Shown: positions 1 through 6,644 of the stretch, one piece after another
How the letters are laid out: every line of letters starts with the position of its first letter
Numbering within the stretch: position 1 is the first letter of the stretch
Assembly: GCA_945827565.1 (NCBI GenBank)
Contig: CALZNR010000067.1
Location: 1-7,143 of the forward strand
Direction of reading: 5' to 3'
Source: an uncultured Prevotella sp.
GTDB taxonomy: Bacteria; Bacteroidota; Bacteroidia; Bacteroidales; Bacteroidaceae
DNA: 7,143 nt
Made by a program: the position numbers and the translations under genes
Notes under the pieces: model-generated
Database searches by the model: none
Seen by the model: only the letters and a program-made list of their open reading frames with translations
What the model was told of the DNA's origin: nothing

Positions 1-187
1 TAATTTGGTCCTCATTGCTCCACGCTGTAATAGTGTATTTATGAACGCCTGCAATGCTCGATGCCGACACATTCAGACTTTCAATATTCACTTGTCTGCG
101 CGTAAACACAGCAGTAATCTGATTCAATATACCTGCTATGTTCTCAGAGTACACCAATAATGTATATAGTTTCTTCTCTTCTTTCAT
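1..187 (-). CDS. ilvN: Acetohydroxyacid synthase small (regulatory) subunit, 5' part only
   Basis: Only the first 62 codons lie in the window; the gene continues past the left edge. The small subunit binds the catalytic subunit IlvB, raises its activity and usually confers feedback inhibition by valine. The visible part is an N-terminal ACT domain: a first strand at about residues 7-13 (LYTLLVY), the turn SENIAGILNQI with Gly19 at the usual effector-site loop, a helix to about residue 32, then VNIESLNV at 33-40, which is the hallmark of this family. The ATG at 187 is chosen because the upstream ATGs in the gap are out of frame or meet a stop at once. The gap to the ilvB stop is 35 bases with no clear Shine-Dalgarno sequence. 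Position directly behind ilvB supports cotranscription. Identification is firm from the motif and the context; whether this subunit is valine-sensitive cannot be judged from the fragment. Confidence 0.93.
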   Translation of the reverse strand, partial: MKEEKKLYTLLVYSENIAGILNQITAVFTRRQVNIESLNVSASSIAGVHKYTITAWSNEDQI

Positions 188-222
188 TTTTACTCTGCAT
201 TGTTTTGTATCATTCCAAAAGA

Positions 223-1941
223 TTATGACTGAGCTATTTCAAGCATCATCTCATCCACGCTTTTACCTGGAGGCGTCATAGGCATTACATCATCGTCTTC
301 CTTGATGGCACATTCCAAGATATATGGACCGTCAGAATTTACCATCTGCTCTACAGCTGCCACCAAGTTCTCCCTGTCTGTAACTACAGAATAATCAATT
401 CCATACGCCTTGGCTATCAGTTCGTATTGTGGATTAAGCATTTTGGTAAATGACTTGCGATGATTGAAAAACATGTCTTGCCACTGACGCACATTGCCCA
501 AATAATTATTGTTTAGAACAATCATCTTCACAGGCGATTTTTGTTCCATAATGGTACCCAGTTCCTGAATACTCATCTGAAAACCGCCGTCACCACAAAA
601 CATGCAAACCATCCTTTCTGGTGCACCAAAAGTGGCTCCGATGGCAGCAGGCAGTGCAAAACCCATTGTGCCCAAACCTCCACTGGTAACAATAGATCTG
701 TTTTTCTTGTACTTGAAATAACGACTGGCAAACATCTGATTCTGCCCAACGTCGGTCACCAAAATGGCTTCGCCCTTGGTAACCTCTGCCACTACATTCA
801 CAACCTCTCCCATCAGCAGGGGACCTTGGCTGGGATGTATCGCAGGTTCTATCACCACAGTTCTCTCCTTATCATCATATTCCTTGAAACTGTCGCGCCA
901 TTCACGATGGTTGTTTTTCTCAAGCAGTCGGGTAATGGCAGGCAATGACTCTTTGCAATTTGCCACCACAGCCACATCAGCCTTGATACACTTGTCTATT
1001 TCTGAACGGTCAATATCCAGATGAATCACCTTGGCTTGCTTGGCGTATGTAGAAGGGAGACCTGTCACACGATCGCTAAACCTCATGCCAATGGCAATAA
1101 GAACGTCGCATTCCTGTTCCTTGATATTCGGTCCCAAATTGCCGTGCATCCCCAGCATACCCATATTGAGCGGATGATCAGAACTGAGGGCCGACAATCC
1201 CAACAAGGTTCTTGCAGCAGGGATATCAGCTTTCTCCAAAAAGTCGACCAATTCCTGCTGGGCATTGCCCAATTCCACACCCTGTCCAACCAACGCCAAT
1301 GGTTTTTTTGCCTCATTTATTATATGTGCAGCTGTGGCCACTGCCAAGGGATCTAACTTAGGAAATGGCACATAACTTCTCACAAAATCCACTGTGGTTG
1401 ACTGCCACTCTGTAGTGTGAGTCTGTGCATTCTTGGGAAAGTCAATCACCACAGGTCCAGGTCTTCCTGATTTGGCAATATAGAAAGCCTTACTGATTGC
1501 CCATGCAATATCCTCTGGTCGTCTTATTTGATAACTCCATTTGGAGATAGGCTGAGCCACACCAACCAAGTCCACTTCTTGAAAGGCATCCGTACCCAGC
1601 ACCTGTGTACCTACCTGTCCTGCTATGACTACAATGGGCGTAGAATCCATCATGGCATCAGCTACACCTGTAAGTGTGTTTGTGGCACCAGGACCACTGG
1701 TCACTATACACACTCCCACCTTTCCACTCACACGTGCATAGCCCTGCGCAGCATGCGCAGCAGCCTGTTCGTGCCTCACCAGGATATGATTGAAAATGTT
1801 GTTTTCTCCACGCGTATAGTCGTATAAGGCATCAAAGACCGGCATAATAGAGCCTCCAGGATAACCAAAGATGGTATCTACTCCTTCATCCTTCAATGCA
1901 AGCATCAGTGCTTCTGCACCTGTAACTGTTTTCTTTTCCAT
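223..1941 (-). CDS. ilvB: Acetohydroxyacid (acetolactate) synthase large catalytic subunit
   Basis: Thiamine-diphosphate enzyme that decarboxylates pyruvate and joins the remainder to pyruvate or 2-ketobutyrate, the first common step of valine, leucine and isoleucine synthesis. From the ATG at 1941 it has 572 residues, full length for the family. Visible in order: N-terminal pyrimidine-binding domain with the catalytic glutamate in RHEQAAAHA (Glu58); GQVGTQVLGTDAFQEVD at about 108-124; central FAD-binding-type domain at about 190-345; C-terminal pyrophosphate domain with the metal and ThDP motif GDGGFQ (450-455) to NNNYLG (477-482). RQWQ (485-488) carries the tryptophan (Trp487) known in this family to favour 2-ketobutyrate and to be a herbicide site, which separates true synthases from catabolic AlsS or other ThDP enzymes. 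A TTG at 1950 in the same frame would add three residues, but it lies only 4 bases after the ilvD stop, whereas the ATG has a GGAAAG just upstream. Middle gene of ilvD-ilvB-ilvN, 13 bases after ilvD. Also called ilvI or ilvG in other organisms. Confidence 0.96.
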   Translation of the reverse strand: MEKKTVTGAEALMLALKDEGVDTIFGYPGGSIMPVFDALYDYTRGENNIFNHILVRHEQAAAHAAQGYARVSGKVGVCIVTSGPGATNTLTGVADAMMDSTPIVVIAGQVGTQVLGTDAFQEVDLVGVAQPISKWSYQIRRPEDIAWAISKAFYIAKSGRPGPVVIDFPKNAQTHTTEWQSTTVDFVRSYVPFPKLDPLAVATAAHIINEAKKPLALVGQGVELGNAQQELVDFLEKADIPAARTLLGLSALSSDHPLNMGMLGMHGNLGPNIKEQECDVLIAIGMRFSDRVTGLPSTYAKQAKVIHLDIDRSEIDKCIKADVAVVANCKESLPAITRLLEKNNHREWRDSFKEYDDKERTVVIEPAIHPSQGPLLMGEVVNVVAEVTKGEAILVTDVGQNQMFASRYFKYKKNRSIVTSGGLGTMGFALPAAIGATFGAPERMVCMFCGDGGFQMSIQELGTIMEQKSPVKMIVLNNNYLGNVRQWQDMFFNHRKSFTKMLNPQYELIAKAYGIDYSVVTDRENLVAAVEQMVNSDGPYILECAIKEDDDVMPMTPPGKSVDEMMLEIAQS

Positions 1942-1954
1942 TCTTTCCAAATAG

Positions 1955-3781
1955 TTATTCTATCATTCTCACACCGCCCTTGTCTGCACTTGCCACACTT
2001 TGTGCGTAGGCTTTCAGTGCTTTGCTCACGATGCGGTCTCTCTGCAATGGCTGTATAGGTCTGTTTTGCAGTTCATCATCAGACAATTTCACGTTGATTG
2101 TTCTGTTGGGTATGTCTATCTCAATAATGTCTCCATCCTTTATTTTTCCGATAATTCCACCAGATGCAGCCTCTGGTGAAATATGTCCGATACTCAGTCC
2201 GCTGGTTCCTCCTGAGAATCTTCCATCGGTAATGAGAGCGCACTCCTTGCCCAGATGACGGCTCTTGATATAAGAGGTGGGATACAGCATTTCTTGCATA
2301 CCGGGTCCGCCCTTCGGTCCTTCGTAGGTAATCACCACGCAATCCCCACTTTGTACCTGGCCATTCAATATTCCTTCACAGGCATCCTCCTGTGACTGGA
2401 ACACCTTCGCCGGACCACTGAATTTCCAGATGCTTTCATCCACGCCAGCCGTCTTTACCACACAGCCGTCTTGCGCAATATTTCCAAACAGCACTGCCAA
2501 ACCTCCATCTTTGGTATAGGCATGTTGCAAATCTCGGATACATCCTTCTGAGCGGTCGGTGTCCAATGTGCCCCATGTTGCACTCTGTGAGCCCATCTTC
2601 GTAGAGAAACGCCCTCCAGGAGCACTTTGGTAGATACGATTGGCCTCTGGATCAATGGAGTTTCCTGTGATGTCATATTTCTTCATCTGCTCTTCCAGCG
2701 TAAATCCATCCACGCGTACAGCACTGCCATCAATCAATCCACCTTTATTCAATTCATTGAGAATACCCAAAATGCCTCCTGCCCTATTACACTCCTGCAC
2801 ACTGTACTTTTGTGTATTGGGTGCCAGTTTGCACAAACAGGGCACCTTGCGACTCAGTTCATCAATATCCTGCATTTTAAAATTCACTCCAGCCTCTTGT
2901 GCCACAGCCAAAAGATGAAGAATGGTGTTGGTACTACCACCCATGGCAATGTCCAAGGTCATGGCATTGAGGAAAGCCTTTCTGGTTGCAATGCTTTTGG
3001 GTAGCACACTCTCATCTCCCTCATTGTAATAAGCCAGGGCATTCTTCACTACTTGTCGGGCTGCCTGCTTAAACAGCTCCACACGATTGGTGTGTGTGGC
3101 CAGTATTGTTCCGTTTCCGGGCAGCGACAAGCCGATGGCTTCTGTCAACGAGTTCATTGAGTTGGCAGTAAACATGCCCGAACAACTACCGCATCCAGGA
3201 CATGAGCATTGCTCAATCTGCGCCATTTCTTCATCGCTCACGCTCTCATCGGCACCTTTGATCATGGCAGTAATCAAGTCTGCATTCTCCCCTTTCCATT
3301 TTCCGGCTTCCATTGGTCCACCCGAGCAGAACACCGTAGGTATATTCAGTCTCATTGATGCCATCAGCATACCTGGTGTCACCTTGTCGCAGTTAGATAT
3401 GCAAATCATGGCATCCGCCTTGTGTGCATTGACCATATACTCTACAGAGTCAGCAATAATATCTCTCGAAGGCAAAGAATAGAGCATACCATCATGCCCC
3501 ATGGCAATACCATCATCAATGGCTATTGTATTGAACTCTGCAGCATAGCAGCCCATTGCTTCAATCTCTGCCTTGACTATCTGCCCTATCTCGTGCAGAT
3601 GTGTGTGTCCGGGAACAAATTGTGTGAATGAGTTGACTATGGCTATAATGGGTTTTCCAAACTGTTCCGGCTTCATTCCGGTTGCCACCCACAATGCTCT
3701 GGCTCCTGCCATTCTGCGGCCTTGGGTGCACACCGCACTTCTCAGTTGATGTTTCATATCTTGCATTTCTTTGTTAGTCAT
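1955..3781 (-). CDS. ilvD: Dihydroxy-acid dehydratase
   Basis: Dehydrates 2,3-dihydroxyisovalerate and 2,3-dihydroxy-3-methylvalerate to the 2-keto acids that are transaminated to valine and isoleucine; cytoplasmic Fe-S enzyme of the IlvD/Edd family. The 608 residues match the E. coli-type enzyme (about 616) closely along the whole length. Visible motifs: [10 protein letters not shown] (50-59), [11 protein letters not shown] (89-99), [10 protein letters not shown] with Cys131 (129-138), [19 protein letters not shown] (192-210) with candidate cluster cysteine Cys200, [10 protein letters not shown] (277-286), [11 protein letters not shown] (488-498) and [17 protein letters not shown] (517-533) with the active-site serine. 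Plant and mycobacterial 2Fe-2S enzymes have SCWNEITPC where this one has NSFTQFVPG, so I infer the oxygen-sensitive 4Fe-4S E. coli type, which suits an anaerobe. The start ATG at 3781 is the first in frame; Met6 and Met9 are possible alternatives. First gene of the ilv cluster; a hairpin with a possible promoter box lies just upstream. The dehydratase is distinguished from Edd by its close match to IlvD motifs and by its neighbours. Confidence 0.97.
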   Translation of the reverse strand: MTNKEMQDMKHQLRSAVCTQGRRMAGARALWVATGMKPEQFGKPIIAIVNSFTQFVPGHTHLHEIGQIVKAEIEAMGCYAAEFNTIAIDDGIAMGHDGMLYSLPSRDIIADSVEYMVNAHKADAMICISNCDKVTPGMLMASMRLNIPTVFCSGGPMEAGKWKGENADLITAMIKGADESVSDEEMAQIEQCSCPGCGSCSGMFTANSMNSLTEAIGLSLPGNGTILATHTNRVELFKQAARQVVKNALAYYNEGDESVLPKSIATRKAFLNAMTLDIAMGGSTNTILHLLAVAQEAGVNFKMQDIDELSRKVPCLCKLAPNTQKYSVQECNRAGGILGILNELNKGGLIDGSAVRVDGFTLEEQMKKYDITGNSIDPEANRIYQSAPGGRFSTKMGSQSATWGTLDTDRSEGCIRDLQHAYTKDGGLAVLFGNIAQDGCVVKTAGVDESIWKFSGPAKVFQSQEDACEGILNGQVQSGDCVVITYEGPKGGPGMQEMLYPTSYIKSRHLGKECALITDGRFSGGTSGLSIGHISPEAASGGIIGKIKDGDIIEIDIPNRTINVKLSDDELQNRPIQPLQRDRIVSKALKAYAQSVASADKGGVRMIE

Positions 3782-3786
3782 GTTTA

Positions 3787-3838
3787 CAAAAACGAGGCAA
3801 AGGTAGTGATTTAATTTTAAAACATCACTATCTTTGCC
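3787..3838 (-). terminator. Putative Rho-independent terminator of pyk (inverted repeat plus T run)
   Basis: Two 15-base arms (3796-3810 and 3824-3838) are complementary except for one position, which becomes a G-U type or mismatched pair, and they enclose a 13-base AT-rich loop. On the minus strand, 38 bases after the pyk stop codon, the stem is followed by TCGTTTTTG, so the layout is hairpin then U-run, as expected for an intrinsic terminator ending the pyk transcript before ilvD. The T run is short (five) and separated from the stem by a few bases, so efficiency is uncertain. The same repeat contains a promoter-like box for ilvD, so it may be regulatory instead of, or as well as, terminating. 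Confidence 0.55.
3798..3805 (-). promoter_or_regulatory. Possible -7 box (TACCTTTG) for ilvD-ilvB-ilvN
   Basis: The minus strand reads TACCTTTG, a match to the Bacteroidota -7 consensus TAnnTTTG, 16 bases before the ilvD ATG. Transcription from it would start around 3791-3793 and leave a leader of only about 10 bases. No TTTG box is seen at the usual 19-21 base spacing upstream; an AT-rich stretch lies there instead. The box is part of the right arm of the inverted repeat in the minus-strand transcript, so the match could be a by-product of the stem sequence. I saw no leader peptide with runs of Leu, Ile or Val codons in this gap, so classical attenuation is not indicated. Confidence 0.4.
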
Positions 3839-3876
3839 TTATTTCTTACAATTTATAAGCAAATCTCGCCATTATA

Positions 3877-5289
3877 TCATTTTTCGGCATATTTTTTGGC
3901 TTCCAATATTTCAAGGAATGTTGTTCCTTCTCCTTGTCCCATACTGGCACCTAAATATGCTACTTTGTCTTCTGGTTGCAGATAACCCTTCTGTCTCAAC
4001 ATCCTTACGGCAGCAACTATAAGGAGTTTGCTGGATATCTTATCCTTCTGATACACGGGAATCACACCATAACTCAAGTTGAGCCATCTCTGCAATTTCT
4101 CTTTATAACAGATGGCAAGCACGGGGTTAGGCCCTCTGAAAGCAGCAAGGTTGCGAGCAGTCTGACCTGTAGAACTATCGGTAATGATGCCCTTTACGCT
4201 CATACTCTCCGTAGCTTCAATAGCACTACGCGACAAGAACTCACTAACTGATGCATTGGGATTGAATGGCAGTTCTATGTCGTTTTCACGCATCTTGTCT
4301 TTCTCTGCCTGCTCTGCTATCTGTGCCATGGTGGTAACTGCCTGAACAGGATATTTTCCTGTGGCGGTTTCACCACTCAGCATCAGTGCATCTGTACGGT
4401 AATAGATGGCGTTGGCAATATCGGTTACCTCTGCTCTGGTAGGTCTCGGGTTGTTGATCATATTGTGCAACATTTGCGTGGCCACAATAACAGGCTTATG
4501 TGCACACACACACTTCTTGATGATTTTGCGCTGAATACCGGGGATACGCTCTATGGGTACTTCTATTCCCAAATCACCTCGCGCAATCATAATGCCATAC
4601 GAAGCCTCAATGATTTCATCAATATTATCCACTCCTTCCTGATTCTCTATCTTGGAGATAATCTTGATGTCGCTTCCATATTCATCTAATACATCTTGTA
4701 CAGCCTTCACATCTCCTGCATTTCTCACAAACGAGTGTGCAATGAAATCGATGTCTTGTTCTATCGCCAACTTGATATTGCGCCTGTCTTTTTCGGTAAG
4801 TGCAGGCAGTTCTATATGAACACCGGGCACATTCACACTCTTCCGTGCTCCAAGCACACCATCGTTCTGCACCTGCGCAATCACCGCCGGACCATTGATG
4901 CCTATCACTTTCATGGCTATCACTCCATCGTCAAACAGGATGCTATTGCCAATCTGCAGGTCTTGTGCCAAGTTCTCATAACTCACGTTGAGAATATCGT
5001 GTTCCGAATCCATCTCTGGTCTTCCAAAGATCTTCACCACATCTCCCGTTTTGTATTCTATGGGTTCTTTACAAGCAGTTGTTCTGATCTCTGGGCCCTT
5101 GGTATCTATCAGAATTGCAATGTGTCTTGACACCTTGCGAGTGTTGGCGATTACCTCCTTGATACCCTCTGGCGTGGCATGTGCTGTATTTATTCTCACC
5201 ACGTTCATACCCGCATCAAACAGGTTTCTGATGAAATCTACATCACACCTTCTGTCACTGATTGACGCCACGATTTTGGTTTGTTTCAT
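3877..5289 (-). CDS. pyk: Pyruvate kinase
   Basis: Transfers phosphate from phosphoenolpyruvate to ADP, giving pyruvate and ATP at the end of glycolysis; cytoplasmic, usually a tetramer. The 470 residues equal the usual bacterial length, with no C-terminal PEP-utiliser extension. Visible: N-terminal barrel start TKIVASISD (4-12); VVRINTAH (30-37) with Arg32 and Asn34; IDTKGPEIRT (61-70) with metal and potassium ligand Asp62; lid domain B at about 71-168; the barrel resumes with SFVRN, IISKIENQEG (210-219) holding catalytic Lys213 and Mg ligand Glu215, ARGDLGIE (236-243) with Asp239, and ATQML (270-274) with Thr271; MLSGETATGKYP (303-314); C-terminal regulatory domain from about 345 ending in GASMGQGEGTT. 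Glu67 in KGPEIR is the residue type of potassium-dependent enzymes, yet the serine normally two residues after Asn34 is alanine (Ala36). The N-terminal motif lacks the common TIGPAS form. ATG at 5289 is the first start after a likely promoter. Downstream ilv genes use its product. Confidence 0.97.
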   Translation of the reverse strand: MKQTKIVASISDRRCDVDFIRNLFDAGMNVVRINTAHATPEGIKEVIANTRKVSRHIAILIDTKGPEIRTTACKEPIEYKTGDVVKIFGRPEMDSEHDILNVSYENLAQDLQIGNSILFDDGVIAMKVIGINGPAVIAQVQNDGVLGARKSVNVPGVHIELPALTEKDRRNIKLAIEQDIDFIAHSFVRNAGDVKAVQDVLDEYGSDIKIISKIENQEGVDNIDEIIEASYGIMIARGDLGIEVPIERIPGIQRKIIKKCVCAHKPVIVATQMLHNMINNPRPTRAEVTDIANAIYYRTDALMLSGETATGKYPVQAVTTMAQIAEQAEKDKMRENDIELPFNPNASVSEFLSRSAIEATESMSVKGIITDSSTGQTARNLAAFRGPNPVLAICYKEKLQRWLNLSYGVIPVYQKDKISSKLLIVAAVRMLRQKGYLQPEDKVAYLGASMGQGEGTTFLEILEAKKYAEK

Positions 5290-5440
5290 GCTATTTTGCT
5301 TTTGTGTTGACTTATTTTGGCTGCAAAATTACGAAAATAATGCGGAATATGCGATACCTATTTAAATTATTGTCTCATCTTGACACCTATTTCGTAAAGC
5401 TACAGACCTGACTGCCATAGCGAGGCAAGCCTATATTATT
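5290..5440. other. Intergenic gap between the ATP-grasp gene and pyk
   Basis: A 151-base AT-rich gap. It holds the pyk promoter box and a pair of ACCTATTT direct repeats (5356-5363, 5385-5392) spaced 29 bases apart. I see no strong hairpin with a T run after the ATP-grasp stop codon, so it is open whether that transcript ends here or reads into pyk. No small ORF with convincing features was seen. Confidence 0.6.
5324..5331 (-). promoter_or_regulatory. Likely -7 box (TAATTTTG) of pyk
   Basis: The minus strand reads TAATTTTG, matching TAnnTTTG of Bacteroidota promoters, with the pyk ATG 34 bases further on, leaving a leader of roughly 30 bases. A TTTG element at 19-21 bases upstream is not present, so the call rests on one box plus position. 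Two copies of AYACCTATTT on the plus strand (5354-5363 and 5383-5392) lie just upstream. Confidence 0.45.
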
Positions 5441-6508
5441 CTACAGTTTTCGTATTTTCAACTGGTATTGGTTATTCTCGTACACTATTGTCATGCTCAT
5501 TTTTACTTCGTCGTCGGTTTTAGGAGACATCGCCAATGCCACATGCCCCATGGTAAGCCTTAGATTTATCTCCACACAGGGATGCAGCGCCAACTCTCCC
5601 GTGTCTTTTTTCACCACCATCATATCCACACCAAAGGGGCCCTCGTAGCATTCACCCCAGTTGCTTGCCACATATTGTCTGATGTGTTCTGCCGTGCAGT
5701 CCAGCACATCTTCGCTTATGTATGCCTGTAACAACTGACGCTTACAGCTCTCCGTGGCAAGCACGCTGCCTGTATATTCACCATTATTGGTGGCAAAGAG
5801 AGAAAGTCCTAAATAGGCTATGTGACCTTTCCCGTCGCTATAAAACTCCATGCCAAGGTCCATCACCTTTTTATAATACGGCTCAACAATGACACTCCCC
5901 TGCTTCTTCAACAAATTTTTCACCCATCCCTGTTGGTGTGGCGTCAGTGAATTATTCACAAAACGAATACCTCTTCCACTGCCGCTCCATGGTGCTTTAA
6001 GCACGGCCTGAGGCATATTGGCAATCCAGTCTTCCACTTGTTCAATGGATGTTGCAGGCTGTAAAGTATTAAAAGAGCCAAAGCTATCTAACAGTCTTAT
6101 AGCCTGCACTCTATGAGATAATTCCTTGATTGTTTTAAGAGTGTCTTTTGATGGAAGTAAATCTGGAGAAATCTCCATCGTTTGCAGGCGCTCACACACG
6201 GCTTTATCCCATCCCCAAGGCACCACTTTATCCATCGTGCCAACAGCAGACAGCATGTTTGCCGCAACCAATTGAGGCTGTTCGCCACAACAAGCCCCCA
6301 TTCGCACCAGTCTGGCACGAACCCTACGCAGCCGCTCACGTGCACGCTCCACATCTTCCACCAGCACCACATCGTCCTTACCCGCCAAAAAAGCAGGCAA
6401 AAAATCCAAATCATGTCGCAAGGCTCGTGCAGCGTGCGGCGGTGTAAATCCCGGCTGTTCCTTGGCAAGAGCTATATCGTGCTCGGGATTAAAAACGAAC
6501 AAGTTCAT
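5441..6508 (-). CDS. Uncharacterised Bacteroidota protein with ATP-grasp-like domain
   Basis: A 355-residue, apparently cytoplasmic protein with no signal peptide or membrane segment. The N-terminus MNLFVFNPEHDIALA is typical of a conserved Bacteroidota hypothetical family; I know no assigned function. The C-terminal half has the marks of an ATP-grasp fold: LKAPWSGSGRGIRFV (170-184) with Lys171 and a glycine-rich loop, VIVEPYY (206-212) with Glu209 at the usual adenine-hinge position, MEFYSDGKG (220-228), GPFGVDMMV (290-298), and HPCVEINLRLTMGH (309-322) where Glu313 and Asn315 would bind Mg. Such enzymes activate a carboxylate with ATP and couple it to an amine or thiol; the substrate cannot be read from the sequence. 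Residues about 52-70 are arginine-rich (ERARERLRRVRARLVRMG), probably a helix, and are GC-rich compared with the rest. The ATG at 6508 follows a promoter box. It stands alone, divergent from the ATPase gene and 151 bases before pyk. The gene is real with high confidence; the ATP-grasp assignment is inference from motifs. Confidence 0.85.
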   Translation of the reverse strand: MNLFVFNPEHDIALAKEQPGFTPPHAARALRHDLDFLPAFLAGKDDVVLVEDVERARERLRRVRARLVRMGACCGEQPQLVAANMLSAVGTMDKVVPWGWDKAVCERLQTMEISPDLLPSKDTLKTIKELSHRVQAIRLLDSFGSFNTLQPATSIEQVEDWIANMPQAVLKAPWSGSGRGIRFVNNSLTPHQQGWVKNLLKKQGSVIVEPYYKKVMDLGMEFYSDGKGHIAYLGLSLFATNNGEYTGSVLATESCKRQLLQAYISEDVLDCTAEHIRQYVASNWGECYEGPFGVDMMVVKKDTGELALHPCVEINLRLTMGHVALAMSPKTDDEVKMSMTIVYENNQYQLKIRKL

Positions 6509-6542
6509 CTCTGTATTTCAACAACGTTGTAAAAATGTGCCA

Positions 6543-6550
6543 CAAAGATA
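6543..6550 (-). promoter_or_regulatory. Likely -7 box (TATCTTTG) of the ATP-grasp gene
   Basis: The minus strand reads TATCTTTG, a full match to the Bacteroidota -7 consensus, preceded by an A8 tract (plus-strand T run 6554-6561). The expected start near 6537 would leave a leader of about 28 bases before the ATG at 6508. No TTTG is found at 19-21 bases upstream; a TTTTG lies closer (11 bases). Confidence 0.6.
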
Positions 6551-6579
6551 ATATTTTTTTTCAAAATTGTCACATAGAG

Positions 6580-6610
6580 TTTGCAAATTAAGAAGAATAT
6601 CGTATCTTTG
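6580..6610 (+). promoter_or_regulatory. Promoter of the AAA ATPase gene (TTTG-N19-TATCTTTG)
   Basis: TTTG at 6580-6583 is followed after exactly 19 bases by TATCTTTG at 6603-6610. This is the canonical Bacteroidota -33/-7 pair and the best promoter in the window. Transcription would start around 6614-6617, about 30 bases before the ATG at 6645. A perfect 10-base palindrome, ACTAATTAGT (6615-6624), sits at the expected start point. Confidence 0.75.
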
Positions 6611-6644
6611 CATCACTAATTAGTCAGTTTATCACATAACTGGG

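Noticed and set aside
1942..1950. TTG start for ilvB at 1950, adding three residues.
   Set aside because: It is 4 bases from the ilvD stop and leaves no room for a ribosome site, whereas the ATG at 1941 has GGAAAG just upstream and gives the usual N-terminus of the family.
2627..3004. Plus-strand open frames of 125 and 92 codons inside ilvD.
   Set aside because: ilvD aligns end to end with its family on the minus strand; these frames have no recognisable content.
3839..3876. Possible attenuation leader peptide ahead of the ilv genes.
   Set aside because: No short ORF rich in Leu, Ile or Val codons is present between pyk and ilvD.
4501..4513. CACACACAC run within pyk as a possible slippage (phase-variation) tract.
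   Set aside because: It is short, encodes conserved residues of the Lys-Cys-Val-Cys-Ala-His segment, and the frame is intact; phase variation of pyruvate kinase is implausible.
4696..5130. 144-codon plus-strand open frame opposite pyk.
   Set aside because: It lies wholly within pyruvate kinase, which has full catalytic motifs; the translation is low-complexity in His, Ile and Cys with no recognisable domain and no promoter in place.
6148..6532. Two overlapping plus-strand open frames (99 and 116 codons) opposite the ATP-grasp gene.
   Set aside because: They are shadows of the arginine-rich, GC-rich 5' part of the ATP-grasp gene, where stops are rare on the other strand; the translations show no domain.
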